Shown in pieces: positions 1 to 8,467 of a DNA stretch of 39,696 nt. The first letter of the stretch is position 1. Every line of letters starts with the position of its first letter. Below the pieces are notes generated by a model. The model saw only the letters and a list, made by a program, of their open reading frames with translations, was not told the origin of the DNA and did not search any database. This DNA is from Alistipes sp. (lineage in GTDB: Bacteria; Bacteroidota; Bacteroidia; Bacteroidales; Rikenellaceae): contig JAFSBY010000020.1 in NCBI GenBank assembly GCA_017437045.1, forward strand, positions 1-39,696, in the 5' to 3' direction. Both the position numbers and the translations under genes were made by a program.

Positions 1-941
1 CCGACGACATTCTGAAGATCATCTCCCACATACCCAAGGAGCGTCAGACGTTGCTCTTTTCGGCTACCTTGCCACCCAAGATTCGCCAATTGGCCAAGAC
101 TATTCTGCACAATCCGGTCGAGGTCAATATTGCCGTCTCGAAGCCCAACGAGGCGATCGACCAATCGGCCTTCGTCTGCTACGAGACACAGAAGTTGGCC
201 ATCGTGCGCGAGCTCTTCAAGGAGGCTCCCGCCTATAAATCGCTCATCTTCTCCTCGTCGAAACAGAAGGTCAAGGATTTAGCCTATACGCTCAAGCGCA
301 TGCATCTGGATGTTGCCCCGATGCACTCCGACCTGGAACAGGCCAAGCGCGAGGAGGTGATGCTCAACTACAAAAACGGCAAGGTCAAGATTCTGGTGGC
401 CACCGACATCGTAGCTCGCGGCATCGACATCGAGGATATCGGCCTGGTGATTAACTACGACGTGCCACACGATCCGGAGGACTACATCCACCGCATCGGC
501 CGCACGGCACGCGCAGCAGCTACGGGTGCCGCGATCACCTTTGTCAATGAGGAGGAGCAGGCCAAATTCCACCAGATCGAGAAGTTCATCGAACGCGAAA
601 TACCCAAGCGGGAGCTACCCGAAGGGATGGAGGGTCCCGCCTATGCTCCGGCCGAGCAGCGCGGACGCGGCGGCAAACGCAACAACCACCGTGGCCGTAA
701 ACGTGGCGGCAAAGGGGGCAGCAAAGGGGGCGACAAACAAGCCAAAAAGGGCGCAGTAATTGCAGCACCGGCCAACGAGGGTTCAGCTCAACCTATGCCC
801 GACAACCACCACGGCGAGGGACGCGGCGAGGGCAATCGAGGCACACGCGACCGCAAGCGTCGCCATCGCGGAGGTCGTCGTCATCGCAAGGCGGGCGAGA
901 ATACCCCGTCGCAAGATACACAAACCACTAAAAACGAGTAA
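1..941 (+). CDS. DEAD-box ATP-dependent RNA helicase, C-terminal part (5' end outside window)
   Basis: The frame is open from the window edge, so the start lies upstream. The visible part begins just before motif III (SAT in LLFSATLPP) and continues through the whole RecA2 helicase domain, with motif V (VATDIVARGIDI) and motif VI (HRIGRTARA). This is the RhlE-like DEAD-box family, which uses ATP to unwind short RNA duplexes in ribosome assembly or mRNA turnover. The last roughly 110 residues are a low-complexity Gly/Arg/Lys tail (RGRGGKRNNHRGRKRGGKGG type), a usual RNA-binding extension in Bacteroidota RhlE-like proteins. The next gene begins 3 bases after the stop, so the two are probably co-transcribed. 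Family assignment is firm; the exact paralogue is not. Confidence 0.95.
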   Translation, partial: DDILKIISHIPKERQTLLFSATLPPKIRQLAKTILHNPVEVNIAVSKPNEAIDQSAFVCYETQKLAIVRELFKEAPAYKSLIFSSSKQKVKDLAYTLKRMHLDVAPMHSDLEQAKREEVMLNYKNGKVKILVATDIVARGIDIEDIGLVINYDVPHDPEDYIHRIGRTARAAATGAAITFVNEEEQAKFHQIEKFIEREIPKRELPEGMEGPAYAPAEQRGRGGKRNNHRGRKRGGKGGSKGGDKQAKKGAVIAAPANEGSAQPMPDNHHGEGRGEGNRGTRDRKRRHRGGRRHRKAGENTPSQDTQTTKNE

Positions 942-944
942 CAA

Positions 945-2216
945 ATGATTCGTCGGCTCATCCATCGCTTGATCTTGGTAGTTGGTGTTGCAGCGATCTC
1001 ATCATCCTGCATCGCATGGCGTTTTATCGGCCATGGCACCGAGGGTATTGATGATTACAAGACCTTCCCGACCGATACCGTCTCGCGCGGAGATCAAGAG
1101 CCATTCCGCTTTGCCAAAGCCGACGGATCGGTACTCGATACCCTGCATTTAGCCGTCTTCAACAAGACCCCGATGACCCTGCGACAGATGATCGACACGT
1201 TAGGGAGCAAATCCTCAGCCGGCATAATCGTCGTGCGTCGTGACACGATTCTCTTTGAGCACTATCGGGGTGAGGTCGGACCGGATCGTCATTCGACCAT
1301 CTTCTCGATCTCGAAGTCAATCACCTCGCTGCTGGTCGGCATGGCCATCGACAAGGGTTACATCGCCTCGGTCGAGGATCCCGTGACCAACTATCTACCC
1401 GAGTTGCAGGGCCGAGCTCCCGAATTTGAGCGGCTCACGATCGAAGACCTGCTCGACATGCGTTCGGGGCTCTCCTTCCAAGAGAACTACTCACCCAACC
1501 CCTTTAGCGGCATGGCACGCCTGCACTATGGCCGCGACATCATGGGGCAGATCCGTCGCCAGACCTTCAAGGAGGAGCCGGGCACACGATTCGAGTATAG
1601 CTCGATGGCTACGGCCATTTTGGGCGCAGTCTTGGAGCGTGCCACCGAGCGTCGTTACGCCGACCTGCTGTCGGAGTGGATCTGGCAACCACTCGGCATG
1701 GAGCGTTATGCACTCGTCAATCTCGACGACAAGAAGCACCGCATGGCCAAAGCCTATGGCGGTATCTCGACCAACCCGCGCGATCTGGCCCGATGGGGTC
1801 GTCTCTATCTGCGCAATGGCGATTGGGAGGGTCAGCAACTCGTCTCCGAGGAGTGGATAGCCCGCTCGTTGTCGAGTCAGCGGGCTGCCAAGAATGGATT
1901 TTACACCAATTCGTGGCGTTCGGTCTCGAACCGTGCCGTCGATGGAGAGCAGAAGAGCTGTACGACCGAGGAGCTCTCCGCGAAGATGCTGCAGATTCAC
2001 CAAACGTTGGGGGTGCCGATCGACCGAATCGTGGCGACCCAAAACCAGGATCGCACGTGGACCTTGCGCATCGCCACGGAGCACTTTTTTGCCCTCGGTG
2101 TCTTTGGCCAAGTGGTCTTTGTTGATCCCGAGAAGCAGATCGTAGCGGTCTATTTAGGCAACGATCGGGTGGACAATTTCCCGGGGGTGTTCCAGCAAAT
2201 GGCTCGCTATCTCTAA
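945..2216 (+). CDS. Serine hydrolase lipoprotein, beta-lactamase/class C family
   Basis: A 423-residue protein with an N-terminal signal and a lipobox-like end (ISSSC, Cys22), so probably a membrane-anchored periplasmic lipoprotein. The fold is the class C beta-lactamase/DD-peptidase type (Pfam Beta-lactamase): the nucleophile motif SISK is at residues 121-124, the second motif is Y218-S-S (usually YxN), and the region around residues 378-388 (HFFALGVFG) sits where the third motif is expected. These enzymes act as esterases, peptidases or D-amino-acid amidases, and the substrate cannot be read from sequence. The ATG is 3 bases after the helicase stop. It precedes a nitroreductase-like lipoprotein on the same strand, with no obvious functional link. 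Confidence 0.88.
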   Translation: MIRRLIHRLILVVGVAAISSSCIAWRFIGHGTEGIDDYKTFPTDTVSRGDQEPFRFAKADGSVLDTLHLAVFNKTPMTLRQMIDTLGSKSSAGIIVVRRDTILFEHYRGEVGPDRHSTIFSISKSITSLLVGMAIDKGYIASVEDPVTNYLPELQGRAPEFERLTIEDLLDMRSGLSFQENYSPNPFSGMARLHYGRDIMGQIRRQTFKEEPGTRFEYSSMATAILGAVLERATERRYADLLSEWIWQPLGMERYALVNLDDKKHRMAKAYGGISTNPRDLARWGRLYLRNGDWEGQQLVSEEWIARSLSSQRAAKNGFYTNSWRSVSNRAVDGEQKSCTTEELSAKMLQIHQTLGVPIDRIVATQNQDRTWTLRIATEHFFALGVFGQVVFVDPEKQIVAVYLGNDRVDNFPGVFQQMARYL

Positions 2217-2250
2217 AGAAGTATCACGATAAAAAAAAGAATAAACAACT

Positions 2251-2931
2251 ATGAAACAGCTCTTGATTCTTTGTTTTGCCGCTTTGGCAACGGCTTGCTG
2301 CTCAAACCAACCGCCCCAAGAGGCCGAGGTCGTACAAACGGCGACGCCCGTCGTACATGGTGCCGAGATCACGCTTCCGGCTCCCTATCTGAAGGCCGGT
2401 CTGACGATCGGTGAGGCGCTGGCCAATCGCCGCTCTTGGCGCGAATACAGCCCCGAGAAACTCTCGCTGGAGGAGCTGTCGGGTGTGTTGTATGCCGCAG
2501 CCGGCATCAATCGTCCCGAGAATGATCATCTGACCGCCCCGTCGGCTTTGGCCCTCTACCCGATTCGTGTATATGCCTTTTTCGAGGAGGGCATCTATCG
2601 CTATGAGGCCAAAGGTCATAAACTCGTACGCGTCAAGGAGGGCAATTTCATGGCCGTATCGGGCGCACAACCCTTTGTGGCTACGGCTGCGCTGAATCTG
2701 GTCTATGTAGCCGATCTTTCGGTCTATGCCGACAAGCCTATTCCGGCCGAGCATGTGCGCTACCTCTGCGGACAAGATGCCGCCGGCTATGCCGAGAATG
2801 TCAATCTCTACACGGCCGGCACGGGCTTGCGCTCGATCACCCGTGGCAGTGCCGCGCCCGAGTTGTTGCAAGCCATCGGCTTGGAGGGCGAGCAATACTT
2901 TTTCGCCCTGGCACAATCGGTAGGTAAATAA
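2251..2931 (+). CDS. Nitroreductase/SagB-like lipoprotein
   Basis: A 226-residue protein with a short signal sequence and candidate lipobox cysteines at positions 16-17. The mature part has the typical nitroreductase-fold opening: a basic 'RRSWREYSPEKLSLEELSGVLYAAAGI' type stretch around residues 59-86 that in this family contacts FMN phosphate, then an Arg/Tyr-rich beta region. This resembles the SagB-type dehydrogenase branch. Such proteins bind FMN and oxidise or reduce small substrates, but the substrate here is unknown. The lipoprotein location is unusual for a flavoenzyme but common for this Bacteroidales subgroup. It lies 34 bases after the serine hydrolase and 25 bases before the cysteine desulfidase, so an operon is likely. 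Confidence 0.8.
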   Translation: MKQLLILCFAALATACCSNQPPQEAEVVQTATPVVHGAEITLPAPYLKAGLTIGEALANRRSWREYSPEKLSLEELSGVLYAAAGINRPENDHLTAPSALALYPIRVYAFFEEGIYRYEAKGHKLVRVKEGNFMAVSGAQPFVATAALNLVYVADLSVYADKPIPAEHVRYLCGQDAAGYAENVNLYTAGTGLRSITRGSAAPELLQAIGLEGEQYFFALAQSVGK

Positions 2932-2956
2932 TCGTTCACCACAAAGAGATAACAAT

Positions 2957-4243
2957 ATGCTAACCCCCACTGAACGCAAGAAGATCATCGACCTGATCCA
3001 TCAAGAGGTCATCCCGGCCATTGGTTGCACCGAACCGATCGCCGTAGCCCTTTGCACGGCTCGCGCTACCGAGTTATTGGAGAAACGCCCCGAGCATATC
3101 GAGGTCAAACTGAGTGCCAATATTCTGAAGAATGCCATGGGTGTCGGTATCCCCGGCACGGGCATGATTGGCTTGCCGATTGCCGTGGCTCTCGGTGCTT
3201 TAGTGGGTCGTTCGGCCTATCAGTTGGAGGTCTTGCGTGATGTGACGCCCGAGGCTGTGGACGAGGGGCGTCAGTTCCTCCACGAGCGACGCATCACGAT
3301 CGGACTGAAGGAGGAGATCGACGAGAAGCTCTATGCCGAGGTGCAGGTGCGCGCCGGCGAGCAGAGCGCGACCGCGATCATTGCCGGAGGACATACGAAT
3401 TTTGTCTATGAGGCCTGTAACGGCGAGGTACTGACGGATCAGCGCATTGCCACCGCTGCCGCCGAGGAGGAGGCGCAGATCGAACTCTCGATGGCCAAAG
3501 TATGGGACTTTGCTCTGAACTCCCCCATCGACGAGTTGCGCTTCATTTTGGAGACCAAGCGGCTCAATATGGCGGCCGCCGAGACTGCCTTTCAGGCCAC
3601 CTACGGCCACGCTGTAGGTCGTACGCTGCAACGCCCGAACCACCTGCAAGTGATGGGCGACAGCATCTTCTCGCGCATCTTGAGCTACACCTCGTCGGCC
3701 TGCGATGCCCGTATGGCCGGTGCACCGATCCCCGTGATGAGTAACTCGGGCAGTGGTAATCAGGGTATTTCGGCCACGCTTCCCGTAGCCGTCTATGCCG
3801 AGGAGATCAAGGCCTCGGAGGAGCAGACCATTCGTGCCTTGGCGTTGAGCCATCTGCTGGTGATCTACATCAAGCAGAGTTTGGGTCGTCTGTCGGCGTT
3901 GTGTGGTTGCGTGGTGGCCGCCACGGGATCGAGCTGCGGCATTACCTATCTGATGGGTGGCGGCTATGCCGAGGCTGTGGCTGCCGTGAAGAATATGATC
4001 GCCAACCTGACCGGTATGATCTGCGATGGCGCGAAACCGAGTTGTGCGATGAAGGTCACCAGCGGCGTATCGACCGCCGTATTGTCGGCCATGATGGCCA
4101 TGGAGGGCCGTTGTGTCACCTCGGTCGAGGGAATCATCGAGGAGGATGTCGATCGTTCGATCCGCAACCTGACACGCATTGGCCGCGATGCCATGAATGA
4201 GACGGATCGTATCGTGCTCGACATCATGACCCACAAAGCGTAA
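2957..4243 (+). CDS. L-cysteine desulfidase family protein (UPF0597/YhaM-CyuA type)
   Basis: A 428-residue cytoplasmic protein matching the UPF0597/serine dehydratase alpha-like family, whose E. coli member (YhaM, now CyuA) degrades L-cysteine to pyruvate, ammonia and sulfide. Visible family marks are the N-terminal GCTEPIA block (Cys24), the SANILKNAMGVGIPGT block around residues 53-68, NSGSGNQG in the middle, and the Cys-rich C-terminal half with CGC at 316-318, a later SSC, and CDGAKPSC. The cysteines are the expected ligands of a [4Fe-4S] cluster. The length is normal. It is the last gene of the plus-strand run and is followed by two strong inverted repeats. Family is certain; the exact amino-acid substrate is less so. 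Confidence 0.9.
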   Translation: MLTPTERKKIIDLIHQEVIPAIGCTEPIAVALCTARATELLEKRPEHIEVKLSANILKNAMGVGIPGTGMIGLPIAVALGALVGRSAYQLEVLRDVTPEAVDEGRQFLHERRITIGLKEEIDEKLYAEVQVRAGEQSATAIIAGGHTNFVYEACNGEVLTDQRIATAAAEEEAQIELSMAKVWDFALNSPIDELRFILETKRLNMAAAETAFQATYGHAVGRTLQRPNHLQVMGDSIFSRILSYTSSACDARMAGAPIPVMSNSGSGNQGISATLPVAVYAEEIKASEEQTIRALALSHLLVIYIKQSLGRLSALCGCVVAATGSSCGITYLMGGGYAEAVAAVKNMIANLTGMICDGAKPSCAMKVTSGVSTAVLSAMMAMEGRCVTSVEGIIEEDVDRSIRNLTRIGRDAMNETDRIVLDIMTHKA

Positions 4244-4264
4244 AACACCACTTTTGACAGGAAT

Positions 4265-4293
4265 ACAATATGCCCCAAATTGGGGCATATTGT
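4265..4293. terminator. Perfect 14-bp palindrome between convergent genes
   Basis: The arms ACAATATGCCCCAA and TTGGGGCATATTGT are exact reverse complements around a single central A. It lies 21 bases after the cysteine desulfidase stop and before the end of the oppositely oriented DUF5606 gene, so it can serve as a two-way terminator. As RNA the loop would be the central AAATT. No strong T-tract follows, so a protein-binding operator is an alternative. Confidence 0.55.
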
Positions 4294-4333
4294 GTTATAT
4301 TAAAAGAGGTGCAGATTTTGGCATGAACGCAGT

Positions 4334-4378
4334 TTGCCCCGGATGGGACATACTTTTGGTATTTCCCATTCGGGGCAA
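4334..4378. terminator. Second GC-rich inverted repeat in the same convergent gap
   Basis: The arms TTGCCCCGGATGGGA and TCCCATTCGGGGCAA pair at 14 of 15 positions. The 15-base spacer itself contains a small ATAC/GTAT stem. Together with the palindrome at 4265-4293 it fills most of the gap between convergent genes. Both share a GCCCC/GGGGC core. A bidirectional terminator is the simplest reading. Confidence 0.5.
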
Positions 4379-4416
4379 GCAAGGAAGGACAAAATATGCC
4401 CTATAAAATCAAAAAA

Positions 4417-4818
4417 TTACTCTTCGGTAGGCAACTTAAACTCCGTAAAACCAGCCTCTACCAGGATGTTAAACCAGGAAAAGCACTTCTTGATGTCCGA
4501 AACGTGTACGCGGTCGCGGTCATACTCGGGCAATACCTCGGCAAAGGCGGCCTTCAACTGCTCGGGCGTCGATTTGGGGCTGATGGCCGGCTGACCACCC
4601 GTGTGCTCGTAGATGCGCGTAAAGACATCGGCCAGGGCGATATCGTCGCCTTCGGTAAACATCGAGATCTCGGTCAGTGCGCTCACCTTCGAGGTAGCCG
4701 ATGCGTTCATGCGCTTGCCATCGAGCAGCGACTCAACGATCACACCGCGCTGCGATTGTGCCACATACTTGAAAAGTCCGGGCTGGCCCGAAATGGCCAA
4801 AATTTCTCTCAATTCCAT
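4417..4818 (-). CDS. DUF5606 domain protein
   Basis: A 133-residue soluble protein that begins with the characteristic MELREILAISGQPGLFKYV block and continues with VESLLDGKRM, matching the Bacteroidota-specific DUF5606 family. It ends with the conserved YDRDRVHVSDIKKCFSWFNIL segment. No enzymatic motif or biochemical role is known to me. It starts 12 bases downstream of the MscS gene stop on the same strand, so it is probably the second gene of a two-gene operon. Confidence 0.85.
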   Translation of the reverse strand: MELREILAISGQPGLFKYVAQSQRGVIVESLLDGKRMNASATSKVSALTEISMFTEGDDIALADVFTRIYEHTGGQPAISPKSTPEQLKAAFAEVLPEYDRDRVHVSDIKKCFSWFNILVEAGFTEFKLPTEE

Positions 4819-4830
4819 GTTGATTCGTTA

Positions 4831-5745
4831 TTAGTTGTTTTTAATATGTACATCCAGTTGGCGGAAGGGGAAGTGTACACCCTCTTTCGGTAGTTCGTTA
4901 TAGAAACGTTCGTTGTATTCAAAGAAGACATCCCACAGGTCGGAATTTTGCACCCAGGCACGAACCGTCAGGCGCACACAACTCTCATCAAGCGAGCTGA
5001 CCCACACGACGGCTGCCGGCTCTTTCAGGATGCGCTGATCGGCCTCAAACATGGCCAAAATGGCCTTACGTACCCGCTCCACATCATCGCCATAAGAGAT
5101 CGCCAACGACCAATCCGTACGACGGGTTGTGGCGGTCGAATAGTTGTCGATGATGCCCGTAGCGATGACATTGTTGGGGATGTAGATGGTCTGATTATCG
5201 ACCGTGGTGATGACCGTCGAGAAGAGTTTGATCTCCTGCACGGTACCCGACTGTCCCTGGGCCGTGATGTAGTCACCCACACGATAGGGCTTGACCATCA
5301 GGATCATCACTCCGCCGGCAAAGTTCTGCGCCGTACCGCTCAAGGCCATACCGATGGCCAAGGTGGCGGCCGAGAAAATGGCGATGAGCGAGGTGATATT
5401 GACACCCAGCGTCTGGACCACAAACAGCAACAGCAGCAGCGTCAGGGCTACAGTCACCGTACCACGGATAAAGGTACGCAGGGTCGGATCGACCTCACGG
5501 CTCTCGAAGGTGCGATTGAGCAATTTCACCACCCGACGGATCAGCCAACGCCCGACCAGGAAGATGCACAAGGCAACCAGCAGCTTCAAACCGATCCAGA
5601 TCAGTTCGCTCATCAGGTCGGAGAAGAGTTGCCGCGCATCGAGGTTCATGAGCTTGTTGTAAGCCTCCTCGAAATGGGCCTTTTGGACACTATCGGGCAG
5701 GATAACCGGCTCGCTCGGTGTGGTTTGCATGAAAAATTGCCACAT
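4831..5745 (-). CDS. Small mechanosensitive ion channel, MscS family
   Basis: This inner-membrane channel opens under membrane tension to release solutes on osmotic downshock. The 304-residue form has an N-terminal amphipathic part, a hydrophobic segment (LIWIGLKLLVALCIFLVG), further membrane segments, and the MscS pore helix and beta-domain signature (SLIAIFSAATLAIGMALSGT, then QNFAGGVMILMVKPYRVGD). The C-terminal alpha/beta vestibule is complete. I chose the ATG at 5743-5745 (MWQFFMQ) rather than an upstream ATG at 5787, because the promoter -7 element at 5775-5782 would otherwise lie inside the gene. It is divergent from the DUF5689 pair. Confidence 0.9.
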   Translation of the reverse strand: MWQFFMQTTPSEPVILPDSVQKAHFEEAYNKLMNLDARQLFSDLMSELIWIGLKLLVALCIFLVGRWLIRRVVKLLNRTFESREVDPTLRTFIRGTVTVALTLLLLLFVVQTLGVNITSLIAIFSAATLAIGMALSGTAQNFAGGVMILMVKPYRVGDYITAQGQSGTVQEIKLFSTVITTVDNQTIYIPNNVIATGIIDNYSTATTRRTDWSLAISYGDDVERVRKAILAMFEADQRILKEPAAVVWVSSLDESCVRLTVRAWVQNSDLWDVFFEYNERFYNELPKEGVHFPFRQLDVHIKNN

Positions 5746-5774
5746 AGAAATTCTGTTCTCAAAAATTATTGCGA

Positions 5775-5782
5775 CAAATGTA
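5775..5782 (-). promoter_or_regulatory. Bacteroidota -7 promoter element for mscS
   Basis: On the minus strand this reads TACATTTG, matching TAnnTTTG. It lies 30 bases upstream of the chosen mscS start. No good -33 TTG is seen at the usual spacing, so strength is uncertain. Confidence 0.5.
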
Positions 5783-5804
5783 ACCAAAAATCAGATATGT
5801 TGCT

Positions 5805-5812
5805 TAACTTTG
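5805..5812 (+). promoter_or_regulatory. Bacteroidota -7 promoter element for the DUF5689 pair
   Basis: TAACTTTG matches TAnnTTTG and is about 78 bases before the ATG at 5891. The leader contains a small hairpin (CGCTC at 5852-5856 with GAGCG at 5863-5867) followed by ATTTT, which could be a weak attenuator. No clear -33 element is seen. Confidence 0.45.
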
Positions 5813-5890
5813 TCGAAAGAAAAAAACAGAAAAGCTAAAATTCGTGCTCCTCGCTCACCGGGGAGCGATTTTGTAAGACCCTCTTATAGC

Positions 5891-6652
5891 ATGCTACGAT
5901 TCGGCCTCTTCCTACTTTTATTGCTTGTCGGATGTCACGACAGCTCCTTTGACGAGGCTGCACCCTCGCCCACTTGGCCGACCGCCACCACGACCCTCGA
6001 TCAGCTGCAATCGCTCGTAGGCGACAAGAGCCTGCGCATCGAGCGAGCTATTGTAGTTGGCGGGCGGGTTACCTCGTCCGACCAAGCCGGCAATTTCTAC
6101 CGCACGTTGATGATCGAAGACCGCGGTGCCGCTTTAGAGATCATGGCCGGCATCGACCACCTGCACAACGACTACCCCATCGGCTCCTGGGTGATCCTGC
6201 AACTCGAAGGAGCAACCGTAGGGCGACGCTTTGGTGTGATGCAGGCCGGTGCCGAGCCGGAGGTCGGGAGCTACTACCCGACCGACTATTTCGGCTCCAA
6301 AGCGGCACTCGATCGACATCTATTCCGCACCGACAAGGACCTCATTACCCCCTCACCGACCCGCTGTTCGCTCGCCACACTGACACCTGCGATGGCCGGC
6401 CGATTGGTGCAGCTCGAGGGGCTCACCTACGAGCCTCAAGCCGATGATGAGCCGGCTGTTTGGAGTGGCTATCACACCTTCACCGATGCCACCGGCCACA
6501 AGCTGCGGAGCTACGTGCGCTCGTATGCCGACTTTGCCGACCGGCCATTGCCACAGGGGCGTTGTACCTTGATCGGCATACTGCAATATGATGCTACGGG
6601 CGAGGGTTCCTATCTGCTGAAATTACGCGATGAGACGGATTGCATCTATTAA
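5891..6652 (+). CDS. DUF5689 lipoprotein 1
   Basis: A 253-residue protein whose signal sequence ends in a lipobox (LLVGC), so a membrane-anchored lipoprotein. The mature part follows the DUF5689 pattern: a short Ser/Pro/Thr linker, a TTLDQLQSL segment, then an OB-like beta domain with the EDRGAALEIM and LQLEGATVG strands. The family is common next to Bacteroidota surface systems and is thought to sit on the cell surface; no function is established. I chose the ATG at 5891 because it gives the signal peptide, whereas an upstream in-frame extension would cross the promoter. The following homologous gene overlaps it by 23 bases, so the two are translationally coupled. Confidence 0.8.
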   Translation: MLRFGLFLLLLLVGCHDSSFDEAAPSPTWPTATTTLDQLQSLVGDKSLRIERAIVVGGRVTSSDQAGNFYRTLMIEDRGAALEIMAGIDHLHNDYPIGSWVILQLEGATVGRRFGVMQAGAEPEVGSYYPTDYFGSKAALDRHLFRTDKDLITPSPTRCSLATLTPAMAGRLVQLEGLTYEPQADDEPAVWSGYHTFTDATGHKLRSYVRSYADFADRPLPQGRCTLIGILQYDATGEGSYLLKLRDETDCIY

Positions 6653-7391
6653 CGTTTTGCTGCTGCTCCTCCTTTTGTTGGGACAGTGCAACCAAGCCAG
6701 CGAGCCCAATTTTGACGATCCGACGTTAGCACCCACCTCGATTCGCCAGCTGAAGGCGTTGGCCGAAGGAAGCACAACGCGTATTCGCCAAGAGATCCTG
6801 ATCGAGGGAATTGTCACGGCCAATGATCACTATGGCGAGTGGGAGCGGCAGATCCACCTCGAGGATGCCACCTCGGGCATCACCCTTGCGCTCAGCGAAG
6901 CGGATTGCTACCGCCGCTATCCGATCGGAGCCGCTGTACGCGTCGCTTGTAACGGACTCTTGCTCTACAACTACAACGGATCACTCCTTGTAGGCACAGA
7001 GCCGGACGCCTATGCGCGCATCGGCTTAACGGCCAAACAAGAGGCGGCCCATCTGCGACGCACGGACGAAAGCCCCACAACGCCTACCCCATTGCTCATC
7101 ACCCTGCCCATCACCGACACACGTGCTGCCGATCGCTTTGTGCGGATTGATGGCGTACATTTTTCCGCAGCGGGCACATGGTGTAAGCGCGATCCCGAGA
7201 CCAATCGCCACATCCACACGACGCATCTTCTCATCGACGAGCAGGGCGAAACGCTTCCTCTCTGGACACACGCCTCGACCCACTATGCAAACGAGCCTCT
7301 ACCCGAAGGCAAAGGCTCGTTATATGGCATTCTGGAGACCTCTTACGAGGGTTATCGGTTGCGCGTTACCGATCGACACATCTACTTCTAA
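6630..7391 (+). CDS. DUF5689 lipoprotein 2
   Basis: A 253-residue lipoprotein (lipobox LLGQC) of the same length and plan as its upstream neighbour: [12 protein letters not shown] matches the partner's TTLDQLQSLVGD, and both end with a [16 protein letters not shown] / LIGILQYDATGEGSYLLKL type segment. They are diverged tandem duplicates. The start overlaps the end of the first gene by 23 bases. Its stop codon overlaps the stop of the convergent obg gene (shared bases 7388-7391). Function is unknown; a surface-exposed OB-like domain is inferred from the family. Confidence 0.8.
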   Translation: MRRIASINVLLLLLLLLGQCNQASEPNFDDPTLAPTSIRQLKALAEGSTTRIRQEILIEGIVTANDHYGEWERQIHLEDATSGITLALSEADCYRRYPIGAAVRVACNGLLLYNYNGSLLVGTEPDAYARIGLTAKQEAAHLRRTDESPTTPTPLLITLPITDTRAADRFVRIDGVHFSAAGTWCKRDPETNRHIHTTHLLIDEQGETLPLWTHASTHYANEPLPEGKGSLYGILETSYEGYRLRVTDRHIYF

Positions 7392-8422
7392 CCCTCGATC
7401 GAATCGGTCAGGGCCTTCCACAGCATATCCTTCAACTGCTGGATATTCTTGCCGGCCACCGACGAAATGAAGATCGACGGCACACCCTCCGGCAACTCGG
7501 CACGCAACTGCTCGAGCAACTCTTCGTCGTTACCCAACATATCACATTTGGTGATCGCCAGCAGGCGTTGTTTGTCGAGCAATTCGGGGTTATATTGGGT
7601 CAATTCACCGAGCAGCACCTCATAGGCCTCGCGGATATTCTCCGAGTCGGCTGCCACCATAAAGAGTAACACCGAATTGCGCTCGATATGGCGCAAGAAG
7701 CGGGTTCCCAGGCCCTTACCCTCGTGTGCGCCCTCGATAATACCCGGAATATCGGCCATCACGAACGATTTATGGTCGCGCACCTCCACAATACCGAGGT
7801 TCGGCTCCAGGGTCGTAAAGGCGTAGTTTGCGATCTTGGGTTTGGCAGCCGAAACGACCGACAACAGGGTCGATTTGCCGGCATTGGGGAAGCCGACAAG
7901 ACCCACATCGGCCAACACCTTCAGCTCCAGGACAAACGATCCCTCGTCGCCCTCCTCACCGGGCTGGGCATAACGCGGCACCTGGTTCGTAGCACTCTTA
8001 AAGTGCCAGTTACCCAAACCGCCTCGGCCACCCTGCAGCAAAACCAGCTGTTCGCCATGCTCGGTCACCTCACCGACATAGACGCGCTCCTCCTCGCCGG
8101 TCTCCTCATTGAGCACCAACCGATGGGCTACCGTACCCAGAGGCACAGGCAGAATGATATCTTTGGCATTCTTACCCGACGAACGGGCACCCGAACCACA
8201 CTCGCCATCTTCGGCAAACTGATGACGCTGATACTTCAGGTGAATCAGTGTCCAATACTGTCGATCACCCTGCAAAATGATGCTGCCACCCTTGCCGCCA
8301 TCACCCCCATCGGGGCCTCCGAAGGCGACAAACTTCTCACGACGGAAGTGAGCCGAGCCAGCACCTCCATGGCCCGAACGGGCAAAGATCTTCACATAAT
8401 CGACAAAATTACTTCCTGCCAT
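7388..8422 (-). CDS. obg: Obg/CgtA GTPase
   Basis: An essential GTPase that works in late 50S ribosome assembly and the stress response. The 344-residue protein has the glycine-rich Obg fold at residues 1-160 ([19 protein letters not shown], then [12 protein letters not shown]) followed by the G domain: G1 GFPNAGKST at 177-185, G2 around the TT at 203-204, G3 DIPG at 224-227, and TKCD for guanine specificity near 290. The C-terminus is short, as usual in Bacteroidota, without the long variable OCT domain. The start [10 protein letters not shown] is the conserved one. It is the last gene of a pepD, TonB-dependent barrel, obg run with a 45-base gap to the barrel gene. Confidence 0.97.
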   Translation of the reverse strand: MAGSNFVDYVKIFARSGHGGAGSAHFRREKFVAFGGPDGGDGGKGGSIILQGDRQYWTLIHLKYQRHQFAEDGECGSGARSSGKNAKDIILPVPLGTVAHRLVLNEETGEEERVYVGEVTEHGEQLVLLQGGRGGLGNWHFKSATNQVPRYAQPGEEGDEGSFVLELKVLADVGLVGFPNAGKSTLLSVVSAAKPKIANYAFTTLEPNLGIVEVRDHKSFVMADIPGIIEGAHEGKGLGTRFLRHIERNSVLLFMVAADSENIREAYEVLLGELTQYNPELLDKQRLLAITKCDMLGNDEELLEQLRAELPEGVPSIFISSVAGKNIQQLKDMLWKALTDSIEG

Positions 8423-8467
8423 AACCGCTTAATTTTCAAATGGGACGCAAAGATACAACTTTTTTCG

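Noticed and set aside
3200-4288. Long minus-strand frame opposite the cysteine desulfidase
   Set aside because: It is a shadow of a well-conserved gene, and its start lies inside the palindrome region.
5746-5787. Upstream start for the MscS gene
   Set aside because: It would place the -7 promoter element inside the coding sequence; the ATG at 5745 gives a normal N-terminus.
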